A DNA stretch of 27,890 bases from an uncultured Clostridia bacterium (GTDB lineage: Bacteria > Bacillota > Clostridia > TANB77 > CAG-508): assembly GCA_944393345.1 (NCBI GenBank), contig CALXZW010000005.1, forward strand, positions 1 to 27,890, read 5' to 3'. Positions within the stretch are counted from its first letter, which is position 1. Each line of letters starts with the position of its first letter. Shown here piece by piece: positions 8,443 through 14,798 of this stretch. Made by a program: the position numbers and the translations under genes. The notes under the pieces are model-generated. The model was not told where the DNA came from, did no database searches, and worked only from the letters and a program-made list of their open reading frames with translations.

Positions 8443-9048
8443 TTATTTTCTTTTGTCCATTATTCCATCTATTAATCCATATTTTAATGCTTCTTCTGCT
8501 GTCATATAGTTATCTCTTTCAGTATCTTTTTGAATTTGTTCTACAGTTTGACCTGTTCTTTCACTTAAAAATTTATTTAATTTTTCTCTTGTTTTTACTA
8601 AGTGATCTGCATGTATTTTTATTTCTGTAGCTTGACCTGAAAGTCCACCTCCTCCGATTAATGGTTGGTGAATTAATATCTCTGCATTTGGAGTAGCAAA
8701 TCTTTTCCCTTTTTCTCCTGCTGCCAATAGTGCTGCTCCCATACTTGCTGCCATTCCTATACATATTGTTGATACTGGACATTTAATATAATTCATTGTA
8801 TCTATTATTCCCATCCCATCTGTTATTGAACCTCCTGGTGAATTTATGTATAAAAATATTTCTTTATCTGGATCTTCTGATTCTAAAAATAATAATTGCG
8901 CTATTACTAAACTTGATGTTGTAGGATTTACATCTTCTCCTAAAAATATAATTCTATCTTTCAATAATCTAGAGAAAATATCATAAGATCTTTCTCCTTT
9001 ACTTGTTTGTTCTATTACATATGGTACTAAACTATTCTTTTCTAACAT
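8443..9048 (-). CDS. clpP: ATP-dependent Clp protease proteolytic subunit
   Basis: Serine protease of 201 residues that forms a tetradecameric chamber with ClpX. The catalytic triad is S102 (MAASMGAAL), H127 (LIHQPL) and D179 (DTERD). The spacing matches E. coli ClpP once three extra residues in the GGGGLSGQ loop are allowed for. The N-terminus (LVPYVIEQ) matches mature family members, with almost no propeptide. AAGGAGGAAG precedes the ATG. It lies between tig and clpX, the order usual in Firmicutes. No CtsR-box repeat (AGGTCAAA type) is visible upstream. Confidence 0.98.
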   Translation of the reverse strand: MLEKNSLVPYVIEQTSKGERSYDIFSRLLKDRIIFLGEDVNPTTSSLVIAQLLFLESEDPDKEIFLYINSPGGSITDGMGIIDTMNYIKCPVSTICIGMAASMGAALLAAGEKGKRFATPNAEILIHQPLIGGGGLSGQATEIKIHADHLVKTREKLNKFLSERTGQTVEQIQKDTERDNYMTAEEALKYGLIDGIMDKRK

Positions 9049-9066
9049 ATTCTTCCTCCTTGTTTT

Positions 9067-9082
9067 GGTATTTTTTAATACC
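9067..9082 (-). other. small hairpin in the clpP leader
   Basis: GGTATT (9067-9072) and AATACC (9077-9082) form a 6-bp stem with a 4-base loop a few bases upstream of the clpP ribosome site. It may influence translation. There is no U-run after it, so it is not a terminator. Confidence 0.4.
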
Positions 9083-9088
9083 TTTTAT

Positions 9089-9117
9089 ATATTACATATT
9101 ACATATTAAAATTCCAA
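9089..9117 (-). promoter_or_regulatory. candidate clpP-clpX promoter
   Basis: On the minus strand TTGGAA (9112-9117) and TAATAT (9089-9094) have a 17-bp spacer. The -35 abuts the U-run of the tig terminator, giving clpPX its own start after tig ends. The -10 matches at only 4 of 6 positions. Confidence 0.4.
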
Positions 9118-9163
9118 AAAGTTGGGATTAAAATTTTACTTTATAATTTTACCCCAACCTTTT
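9116..9163 (-). terminator. terminator after tig
   Basis: GTTGGG (9121-9126) and CCCAAC (9153-9158) pair, extended inwards by AT pairs around a short loop and flanked by A5 and T6 runs. On the minus strand the stem is followed by TTTTT. The arms are symmetric enough to work in both directions, but only tig uses it. Confidence 0.75.
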
Positions 9164-9177
9164 TTGTTTATACATTA

Positions 9178-10464
9178 TTATTTTATTTTTGCATTTTTAA
9201 CTAAAAAGTCTATGGCTTTTTCTGATTGCATTCCTTCTTTTATATAATTTCTTACATTTTCATTTTTCATAAATGCTTCATCATTTTCTTTTCCATAATT
9301 TTTAGCCATTTCTTTTAATTTTTCATCTATTTCTTTGTCTTCTACTTCTATTTTTTCAGCTTTAATAACTGCTTCTAAAGCTAATCTTGATTTAATTCCT
9401 TCAATTGCTTGAGGTTCATATTCTTTTTTCAATTCTTCTTCTGTCTTTCCTAACATTTGTAAATATTGATTTAATTTTAATCCTTGATAAGATAATCTTT
9501 GTTCAATATCTTTTAACATATTTTCTACTTCTGTTTCTATCATTCCTGTTGGTATTTCTACTTCTATTTTCTCAACAATTGCTTTCATTACTGCTTCTTG
9601 TGTTTCATATTTTGCTTTTTCTTCATTTTGTTTTTCTTGTTTCTTTTTTATATCTTCTTTCAAATCTGCAAGTGTATCAAATTCACTAACATCTTTTGCA
9701 AATTCATCATCAAGTGTTGGCAATTCTTTTTTCTTAATTTCATGAACTTTTACTTTAAAAGTTGCATCTTTTCCTGCTAAATCTTTTGAAAAATATTCAT
9801 CTGGAAATTTTACATTAATATCTTTTTCTTCGTCTATTTTCATTCCTATAACTTGATCTTCAAATCCTGGAATAAAAGTTTTACTTCCTATTGTTAATTC
9901 ATGTCCTTCTGCTTTACCACCTTCAAATGGTTTTCCATCAACAAATCCTTCAAAATCTATTGTTGCTATATCTCCATCTTCTACTGGTCTATCTTCTATT
10001 GTAACCATTCTTGCATTGTGTTCTTGCATATGTTCTAATTCATGATTAATATCTTCATCAGTTACATTATACTCAACTTTTTTTATTTCTAGACCTTTAT
10101 ATTTTCCAAGTTTAGCTTCTGGTTTAGTTTGCATTACTGCTGTAAAAATTAAATCTTGTCCTTTTCCTATTTGTTTAACTTCTATATCTGGTCTACTTAC
10201 TATTTCTAATTTATTTTCTTTTACTGCTTCTTCTAAAGCTGGTTGTGCTACTTCATTAAAAGCATCTTCATAAAAGATTTCTTTTCCATAATATTTTTCT
10301 ACTATATTTATTGGTGCTTTTCCTTTTCTAAATCCTGGGATATTAAAATATTTTGCACTTTGGAAATATACTTTTTTTATTGCTTCATCAAATTTTGAAG
10401 CTTCTACTGTTAATTCTAATTTTACTTCATTTGCATTTTCTGTTTTTTCTACTTTACAATTCAT
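9178..10464 (-). CDS. tig: trigger factor, ribosome-associated chaperone and prolyl isomerase
   Basis: Binds near the ribosome exit tunnel and shields nascent chains. At 428 residues it has the family's normal length and three domains. The N-terminal ribosome-binding domain carries the signature GFRKGKAP (44-51). The FKBP-type prolyl isomerase domain spans about 150-240 (VEDGDIATIDFEGFVDG, GFEDQVIGM). A helical C-terminal chaperone arm follows. It is monocistronic by the look of its flanks, with a strong promoter before it and a terminator after it, although it neighbours clpP-clpX as in other Firmicutes. Confidence 0.98.
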   Translation of the reverse strand: MNCKVEKTENANEVKLELTVEASKFDEAIKKVYFQSAKYFNIPGFRKGKAPINIVEKYYGKEIFYEDAFNEVAQPALEEAVKENKLEIVSRPDIEVKQIGKGQDLIFTAVMQTKPEAKLGKYKGLEIKKVEYNVTDEDINHELEHMQEHNARMVTIEDRPVEDGDIATIDFEGFVDGKPFEGGKAEGHELTIGSKTFIPGFEDQVIGMKIDEEKDINVKFPDEYFSKDLAGKDATFKVKVHEIKKKELPTLDDEFAKDVSEFDTLADLKEDIKKKQEKQNEEKAKYETQEAVMKAIVEKIEVEIPTGMIETEVENMLKDIEQRLSYQGLKLNQYLQMLGKTEEELKKEYEPQAIEGIKSRLALEAVIKAEKIEVEDKEIDEKLKEMAKNYGKENDEAFMKNENVRNYIKEGMQSEKAIDFLVKNAKIK

Positions 10465-10500
10465 TTAATTCAATCCTTTCTTTTTTCATCTAGCTTAATT

Positions 10501-10528
10501 ATTATACCATAAAATTCTTATTTTGCAA
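10501..10528 (-). promoter_or_regulatory. sigma-A promoter of tig
   Basis: On the minus strand TTGCAA (10523-10528), a 16-bp spacer and TATAAT (10501-10506) with an extended TGG in front. It lies about 37 bp upstream of the tig start and divergent from the rpmB promoter. Confidence 0.75.
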
Positions 10529-10556
10529 GGAATTTTTACAAATTTTAAAAAAATAC

Positions 10557-10585
10557 TTGTTTTTTATTCTTATTTGTGTTAAACT
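10557..10585 (+). promoter_or_regulatory. promoter of rpmB
   Basis: TTGTTT (10557-10562), a 17-bp spacer and TAAACT (10580-10585) with an extended TGT before the -10. It is about 46 bp upstream of the rpmB ATG. Confidence 0.5.
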
Positions 10586-10631
10586 TGTTTATAGTCAATT
10601 TATTAAGTTATTTAGGAGGTGCAATTTAGAT

Positions 10632-10829
10632 ATGGCAAAATGTGCAATTTGTGAAAAAACAGTTAGCTGTGGAAATAAACTTAGCATCACTCGTTCTCAT
10701 ATAAGTAAAAGATCTACTAGAACATGGAAACCAAATTTAAGAAGTGTAAAGGCAATAATTGATGGGCAAGTTAAAAGAGTTCATGTATGTGCTAAATGTT
10801 TAAAAAATGGAAAAGTTAAAAGAGCATAA
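10632..10829 (+). CDS. rpmB: 50S ribosomal protein L28, zinc-ribbon form
   Basis: Small ribosomal protein of 65 residues. It begins MAKCAICEK and ends CAKCLKNGKVKRA; the two CxxC pairs form the C4 zinc ribbon of the C+ form. The ATG at 10632 is chosen because AGGAGGT lies 11 bp upstream; the frame is open further upstream but has no support there. It sits back to back with spoVM across two terminators. rpmB and spoVM are also neighbours in B. subtilis. Confidence 0.97.
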   Translation: MAKCAICEKTVSCGNKLSITRSHISKRSTRTWKPNLRSVKAIIDGQVKRVHVCAKCLKNGKVKRA

Positions 10830-10840
10830 GCTCTTTTTTT
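10819..10840 (+). terminator. rpmB terminator overlapping its last codons
   Basis: AGAGC (10821-10825) and GCTCT (10830-10834) pair around ATAA and are followed by seven T. The stop TAA (10827-10829) is the loop, so the hairpin is built from the last codons of the gene. Confidence 0.8.
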
Positions 10841-10861
10841 GTTATATATTCATATAATTTA

Positions 10862-10900
10862 GGCATGTAAGTTTTTTTATTAAACTACATGCCATTTTTT
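10862..10900 (+). terminator. second, stronger terminator downstream of rpmB
   Basis: GGCATGTA (10862-10869) pairs with TACATGCC (10886-10893). A GTTT/AAAC extension lies past a single bulged A. The stem is followed by A and a run of eight T. It also separates rpmB from the convergent spoVM gene; the T-run favours plus-strand termination. Confidence 0.75.
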
Positions 10901-10975
10901 TTATTCTTTTATTCTAAATATAAATTTAACAAATCCTCGCAAAAACTTAGGAACTTTTTTTACTACTATAGTCAT
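10901..10975 (-). CDS. spoVM: SpoVM, sporulation curvature-sensing micropeptide
   Basis: A 24-residue amphipathic peptide that aligns without gaps to B. subtilis SpoVM as I remember it. P9-K10-F11-L12, G14 and V16 coincide with its PKFLGGIV core, and K7 and basic residue 17 are also shared (here KVPKFLRGFVK). In Bacillus SpoVM inserts into the convex forespore membrane and recruits SpoIVA to start the coat; P9 is important there. AAAGGAGGG lies 6 bp before the ATG at 10975. The synteny agrees: spoVM lies beside rpmB, and near rsgA-rpe, in B. subtilis. A longer frame through this region starting at TTG is a composite artefact. This gene implies a sporulating organism or a recent sporulating ancestor. 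Confidence 0.9.
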   Translation of the reverse strand: MTIVVKKVPKFLRGFVKFIFRIKE

Positions 10976-10992
10976 ATGTATCCCTCCTTTTC

Positions 10993-11142
10993 TTAGCATG
11001 CTAGCCACATAAGTCCTACACATACCACTGTTACACCTATTAAAAATAGCCAACCTGTTACCGGAAGCAATAAAACTAATAAAATGCCCAATCCTAACCC
11101 TATTAAACATACTGCTATTGTCTTTTTTAATAAACAAAACAT
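10993..11142 (-). CDS. 49-residue two-helix membrane protein upstream of spoVM
   Basis: Starts MFCLLKKTIAVCLIG and ends MWLAC. Two hydrophobic segments, about 9-26 and 30-47, are joined by a tight PVTG turn, giving a small helical hairpin in the membrane. AAAAGGAGGT precedes the ATG at 11142 by a good distance. Only 17 bp, holding the spoVM ribosome site, separate its stop from spoVM, so the two are almost certainly co-transcribed. I know no named family for it. Location suggests a sporulation role at the forespore membrane, but that is inference only. Cysteines at 3, 12, 41 and 49 are notable for so short a protein. Confidence 0.8.
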   Translation of the reverse strand: MFCLLKKTIAVCLIGLGLGILLVLLLPVTGWLFLIGVTVVCVGLMWLAC

Positions 11143-11227
11143 TTTATTACCTCCTTTTCCTTTTTTATATATTATATTAAAATTTTTTTTATTTGTTCCT
11201 TCTTATGTTGATTATATTGTTTAATTA

Positions 11228-11256
11228 TTGACTAACTTTAGTTTTTTTTGTAAAAT
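11228..11256 (+). promoter_or_regulatory. sigma-A promoter of nth
   Basis: TTGACT (11228-11233), a 17-bp spacer and TAAAAT (11251-11256), about 36 bp before the chosen nth start. Confidence 0.75.
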
Positions 11257-11291
11257 CTTGTTAATATTAATTTTTAGAAAGGATGATTTTG

Positions 11292-11924
11292 ATGACTAAA
11301 ACAGATGCTAAAAAAATTGTTGAAATTTTAAAAAATACTTATCCTGATGCAAAATGTAGTTTAGATTTTTCCAAACCATTTGAATTAGTATTTGCTGTAA
11401 TGTTGTCAGCACAATGTACAGATGAAAGAGTAAATAAAACAACTCCTTATTTATTTTCTAGATGCAAAACTCTTGATGATTTTGTTAAAATTGATATTAC
11501 CGAGTTAGAAAATATTATTCATCCTTGTGGATTTTATAAAAATAAAGCTAAAAATATAAAAATATGTGCTAAACAATTAATAGAAAATTTTCATAGTACT
11601 GTTCCTAATACTATGAAAGAACTTTTGACTCTAGCAGGAATCGGTCGAAAAAGCGCTAATGTCATATTATTAGAAGTTTTCGGTATTGCAAATGGTATTG
11701 CAGTTGATACACATGCTAAGAGGATTTCTAATTTAGTTGGTTTTTCTAATCAAAAAGACCCGCAAAAAATAGAACAAGATTTATTAAAAATCTTTCCTAA
11801 AGATACTTTAAAAGATATTAATCATCTATTAATTTGGCATGGTAGAAATACTTGTATAGCAAGAAATCCTAAATGTGAAAGTTGTACTATTAATTCTTTT
11901 TGCAAACATTATAAAAACTCTTGA
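11292..11924 (+). CDS. nth: endonuclease III, DNA glycosylase/AP lyase
   Basis: Base-excision repair enzyme that removes oxidised pyrimidines and nicks abasic sites. It is 210 residues from the chosen start. The helix-hairpin-helix is LTLAGIGRKSANV, with the catalytic lysine in GRKSAN and the catalytic aspartate in AVDTHAKR. The C-terminal [4Fe-4S] loop C-X6-C-X2-C-X5-C is intact (CIARNPKCESCTINSFC). The ATG at 11292 is preferred because AGAAAGG stands 9 bp before it and touches the alternative ATG at 11283. It is monocistronic, divergent from the spoVM pair, and ends in TGA. Confidence 0.97.
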   Translation: MTKTDAKKIVEILKNTYPDAKCSLDFSKPFELVFAVMLSAQCTDERVNKTTPYLFSRCKTLDDFVKIDITELENIIHPCGFYKNKAKNIKICAKQLIENFHSTVPNTMKELLTLAGIGRKSANVILLEVFGIANGIAVDTHAKRISNLVGFSNQKDPQKIEQDLLKIFPKDTLKDINHLLIWHGRNTCIARNPKCESCTINSFCKHYKNS

Positions 11925-11930
11925 TAATTA

Positions 11931-11958
11931 TTGACAAAAAAATTTTTAAGTTATATAT
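11931..11958 (+). promoter_or_regulatory. promoter of the polymer-forming membrane protein
   Basis: TTGACA (11931-11936), a 16-bp spacer and TATATT (11953-11958), immediately after the nth stop. AAGGAGG follows about 20 bp downstream. Confidence 0.65.
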
Positions 11959-11991
11959 TTTTTATATAAAATATTTTAAGGAGGATTTTAT

Positions 11992-13173
11992 ATGTTAAAG
12001 AAAAAAATTAAATTAATTATACCTTTACTTTTTATTTTTCTTGCATTATTTTTTCCAATTGTAAATGCTACAGAAAATGCTGAGGGTATAATGCCAATTT
12101 CAGTCGAGCAAGATAATCCTAATGCAGATTCAACACAAACTCAAAATACATCTATTGAAGAGACTTATAAAGAAAGCGATGTTTTCCTTTCAGGTGAAGA
12201 TATAACAGTAGACTATGTTGTTGATGGTAATTTATTTATAATAGGAAATAACGTTACTATTAATTCACAAATAGGTGGAGATGTTTTTATTCTAGCTAAA
12301 TCTCTTACTATTACTAATAACGGCTATATATTTAATAATTTATTTACTATTGCTACTAATCTTGATATTCAAGGTGTCGTTTATGACTTATATTCATTAT
12401 CAGATACTATAACTATTTCTGGTTTTATTTATAGAGATATCAAGGTAAGTTGTAATACTTTAAATATTAATGGGACTATTGATAGAAATGCTTTTGTTGA
12501 TTGTTCTAATATAACTTTTAAACAAAATACTAGCGAAAATGATGAAACTTCTGTTACTTCTACTGGTAGAATTTCTGGTAATTTAAATTATACATCGAAA
12601 CAAGAATTATCTATCCCAGAAGGAGCAGTTTTTGGTTCAGTTAATTATACACAAAAAATAGTTGAAGAAAATACTAACTTATTAAAAGATTTTTTATTTT
12701 CCTTACTTGCACTTTTAGTATTTGTAACAGTTATATGGTTATTATGTAATTGGTTATCACCTAAATTTATTGAAAACACGCCTAATATTTTTTCAATAAA
12801 AATATTCCCTATATTTGGATTAGGAATATTAGTACCTATAGTATTACTAGCAATTGCATTAACATTTATATTTAATAGTATTACATTTAATGTAGCAATA
12901 TTAAGTTTAATTTTATTATTTATTTTATTTAGCATTAGTACATCTGTTAGCATAATAACAATTTCAAATTTATTCTGTAAAAAATATAATGTAACGTCTA
13001 AAATAAGACAATTCTTAATATTGTTTGGATTTACTCTTCTAGCGTTTTCTATCACAAATATTCCTATATTTGGATTGATTTTAGGTATTCTATTAGTACT
13101 TCTTGGATTTGGAATTATTACATATTACATTTTCACTAGAAATACTAAAAAAGAAGTTGTTACATCTGAATAG
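11992..13173 (+). CDS. secreted/membrane protein with bactofilin-like beta repeats
   Basis: A 393-residue protein with a cleavable-looking signal peptide (KKKIK, a hydrophobic core to about 25, then VNATENA). An acidic low-complexity linker follows, then about 150 residues of short regular beta-strand repeats rich in V, I, N and G (DYVVDGNLFIIGNNVTI, GDVFILAKSLTI, and on to GTIDRNAF). These resemble polymer-forming bactofilin-type beta-helices. The C-terminal part has four to five TM helices between about 233 and 384 and a short charged tail. The beta domain would be outside the cell, unlike classical cytoplasmic bactofilins. I can assign no specific function. It has its own promoter and ends at a two-way terminator. 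Confidence 0.8.
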   Translation: MLKKKIKLIIPLLFIFLALFFPIVNATENAEGIMPISVEQDNPNADSTQTQNTSIEETYKESDVFLSGEDITVDYVVDGNLFIIGNNVTINSQIGGDVFILAKSLTITNNGYIFNNLFTIATNLDIQGVVYDLYSLSDTITISGFIYRDIKVSCNTLNINGTIDRNAFVDCSNITFKQNTSENDETSVTSTGRISGNLNYTSKQELSIPEGAVFGSVNYTQKIVEENTNLLKDFLFSLLALLVFVTVIWLLCNWLSPKFIENTPNIFSIKIFPIFGLGILVPIVLLAIALTFIFNSITFNVAILSLILLFILFSISTSVSIITISNLFCKKYNVTSKIRQFLILFGFTLLAFSITNIPIFGLILGILLVLLGFGIITYYIFTRNTKKEVVTSE

Positions 13174-13180
13174 TAAGTAG

Positions 13181-13212
13181 AAAAAAATAGCCTGGAAAAA
13201 GGCTATTTTTTT
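13181..13212. terminator. bidirectional terminator between the beta-repeat gene and rpe
   Basis: AAAAAAATAGCC (13181-13192) and GGCTATTTTTTT (13201-13212) are a perfect 12-bp stem with an 8-base loop. Flanking A and T runs let it serve both convergent genes. The rpe stop codon (13203-13205) lies in the right arm. Confidence 0.88.
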
Positions 13213-13862
13213 AATTCATCAATTATAACTTTATAATCATTTGCCATAAGAATCGCTGTACCTGAAACTAGAATATTAGCACCTGCATTTTTTAACTCTG
13301 GTGCTGTTTTTAAATTAATACCACCATCTACTTCTATATCTAATTCTATATGATTTTTTTCAATATAATTTTTTAATATCTTCACTTTATCAATCATATC
13401 TGTTAATAAAGTTTGTCCTCCTTTTCCAGGTTCTACTGTCATAATTAAACACATATGAATATATGGCAAAAATTCATATATATCCTCTATTTTAGTATTA
13501 GGTTTTACTGCAATTCCTACTTTACAATTATTTTCTTTTAAGTATTTTATATACTTAAAAACTTCTTCTTCATTTTTACATGCTTCTAAATGAAAAGTAA
13601 TTATATTAGGTTCTATTGATATAAAATCATCTATAGCTTCATCTATATTTTCTACCATTAAATGTACATCTTGTGGTAAATTTGAAATTCTTTTTATATA
13701 TGATGAATATTCTAACATTTTTTTATATGTATCTTTTTCAACAAATTTTCCATCCATTACATCTATATGCAAATAATCTGTTTTGGACTTTTCTAGTTTT
13801 AAAAAAGTTTCTGCTTCTTTACCTGGTTTTACATTTAATATTGATGTTGACACTTCTACCAT
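13203..13862 (-). CDS. rpe: ribulose-phosphate 3-epimerase
   Basis: Interconverts ribulose 5-phosphate and xylulose 5-phosphate in the pentose phosphate pathway. It is a 219-residue TIM barrel. Metal and active-site signatures are STSIL at the N-terminus, HIDVMDGKFV, DVHLMVEN, MTVEPGKGGQ and EVDGGI, in the expected order. GAAAAGGAGATG supplies the ribosome site. The start ATG overlaps the rsgA stop (ATGGTAG), so the two genes are translationally coupled. It is the last gene of prpC-prkC-rsgA-rpe, the same order as in B. subtilis. Confidence 0.96.
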   Translation of the reverse strand: MVEVSTSILNVKPGKEAETFLKLEKSKTDYLHIDVMDGKFVEKDTYKKMLEYSSYIKRISNLPQDVHLMVENIDEAIDDFISIEPNIITFHLEACKNEEEVFKYIKYLKENNCKVGIAVKPNTKIEDIYEFLPYIHMCLIMTVEPGKGGQTLLTDMIDKVKILKNYIEKNHIELDIEVDGGINLKTAPELKNAGANILVSGTAILMANDYKVIIDELKK

Positions 13863-14350
13863 TTTCTCATCTCCTTTTCTTTTAACTCATTATAAATTTT
13901 ACAAAATCTATTATATCTTTCTTCATTTATTTCTTTTTTCGCAACTGCTGATTTTATTCCACAGTTTTGTTCCTTAATATGTGTGCAACCTATAAACTCA
14001 CATTCTTCAATATATTGTTTGAATTCTTTAAAGTAATTACATAATTCTTCGCTTTCTATTTCTGATATATCAAAAGTGGAAAAACCTGGTGTATCTGCAA
14101 TATATGTATTATCATCTAATTGGTATAGTTTTATTGAAGTTGTCGTATTTTTTCCTCTTTTATTTTTTTGACTAATTTCTCCTTCCTGCGCTAATTGATT
14201 TTTAAAAATACTATTTATTAATGTTGACTTTCCAACTCCTGAATTCCCTGAAAATGCATTTATATTATTTTTAATTTTATTCTGTACAAGTTCTATTCCT
14301 TTATTTTCTTTAGCATTTGTTTCTATTACTGTATAACCGTATTTTTTCAT
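13856..14350 (-). CDS. rsgA: RsgA GTPase, C-terminal part (after a frameshift)
   Basis: This frame carries the circularly permuted GTPase core after the NKTD motif. It begins effectively at KYGYTVIETNAKENKG and continues with the P-loop GNSGVGKSTLIN, the switch region KNKRGKNTTTS and DTPGFSTFDIS. The C-terminal zinc domain follows (C-X7-type motif with CEFIGCTHIKEQNCGIK). It has no ribosome site of its own at the nominal ATG; that codon is internal to the gene. It joins the upstream frame if one A is removed from the A6 run at 14342-14347. The stop overlaps the rpe start. Confidence 0.92.
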   Translation of the reverse strand: MKKYGYTVIETNAKENKGIELVQNKIKNNINAFSGNSGVGKSTLINSIFKNQLAQEGEISQKNKRGKNTTTSIKLYQLDDNTYIADTPGFSTFDISEIESEELCNYFKEFKQYIEECEFIGCTHIKEQNCGIKSAVAKKEINEERYNRFCKIYNELKEKEMRKW

Positions 14351-14738
14351 ATGTTTCTTTTATACTTTTAAATTGACTCTTTTTATCTAAGTCTGTTTTA
14401 TTTAGTATAATTAAACTTTTTATTTTTAAAAATTCTGCAAAAGCTAATTGTTTATCTAGCATTAATAAATCTGGCTTAGGATCTTTGCTAGATACTACAA
14501 ATATGATTTGAGTTATATTAGCAATTTTAGGCCTTTTTACATACACTTTTCTTGGCTTAATTTGTTCTATCACTGCTTCTTTTTTTTCTACATTTGTTAT
14601 TTCAAATTCTACATAATCCCCAACAACTGGTGTTATATCTTCTTTTTTTAATTTTCCTCTTGCTGTTGCATTATATATGTTTTTTTCATATTTAATTTTA
14701 TATAGATTTGATATATTTTCTATTATTATTCCTTGCAT
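14310..14738 (-). CDS. rsgA: RsgA GTPase, N-terminal part (before a frameshift)
   Basis: Ribosome small-subunit maturation GTPase, which tests 30S subunits late in assembly. This frame holds the N-terminal OB-fold (GIIIENISNLYKIKY and on to TPVVGDYVEFE) and the G4 motif NKTDLD. It goes out of frame after ETYEK and ends in IRLYSNRNKC. Dropping one A from the run at 14342-14347 gives ETYEKYGYTVIETN and a single 293-residue RsgA spanning 13856-14738, the normal size. The start has GGAGGATTA upstream. The homopolymer location makes a sequencing or assembly error the likeliest cause. Confidence 0.92.
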   Translation of the reverse strand: MQGIIIENISNLYKIKYEKNIYNATARGKLKKEDITPVVGDYVEFEITNVEKKEAVIEQIKPRKVYVKRPKIANITQIIFVVSSKDPKPDLLMLDKQLAFAEFLKIKSLIILNKTDLDKKSQFKSIKETYEKIRLYSNRNKC

Positions 14739-14760
14739 TAATCCTCCATATTATTTAAAT

Positions 14761-14789
14761 GGAGTTGCTATTTTTGCTTTAGCAACTCC
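14761..14789 (-). other. strong stem-loop between prkC and rsgA
   Basis: GGAGTTGCT (14761-14769) and AGCAACTCC (14781-14789) form a perfect 9-bp stem with an 11-base loop in the 60-bp gap between the two genes. It is followed by ATTTAAAT, not a proper U-run. It may be an mRNA processing or stability element, or a leaky terminator that lowers rsgA-rpe output. Confidence 0.65.
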
Positions 14790-14798
14790 AAAACTTTA

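Noticed and set aside
8573..8782. A 69-codon frame on the minus strand within clpP
   Set aside because: It overlaps clpP in another frame, and its product is an arginine/serine-rich shadow without a ribosome site.
9049..9177. Heat-shock operator (CtsR or CIRCE) before clpP
   Set aside because: No AGGTCAAA tandem and no CIRCE arms are present; only a terminator, a candidate promoter and a small hairpin.
10901..11137. A 78-codon minus-strand frame starting at TTG
   Set aside because: Its first part is an out-of-frame shadow of the 49-residue membrane gene and its last part is spoVM read from the wrong start. The two small genes each have a strong ribosome site.
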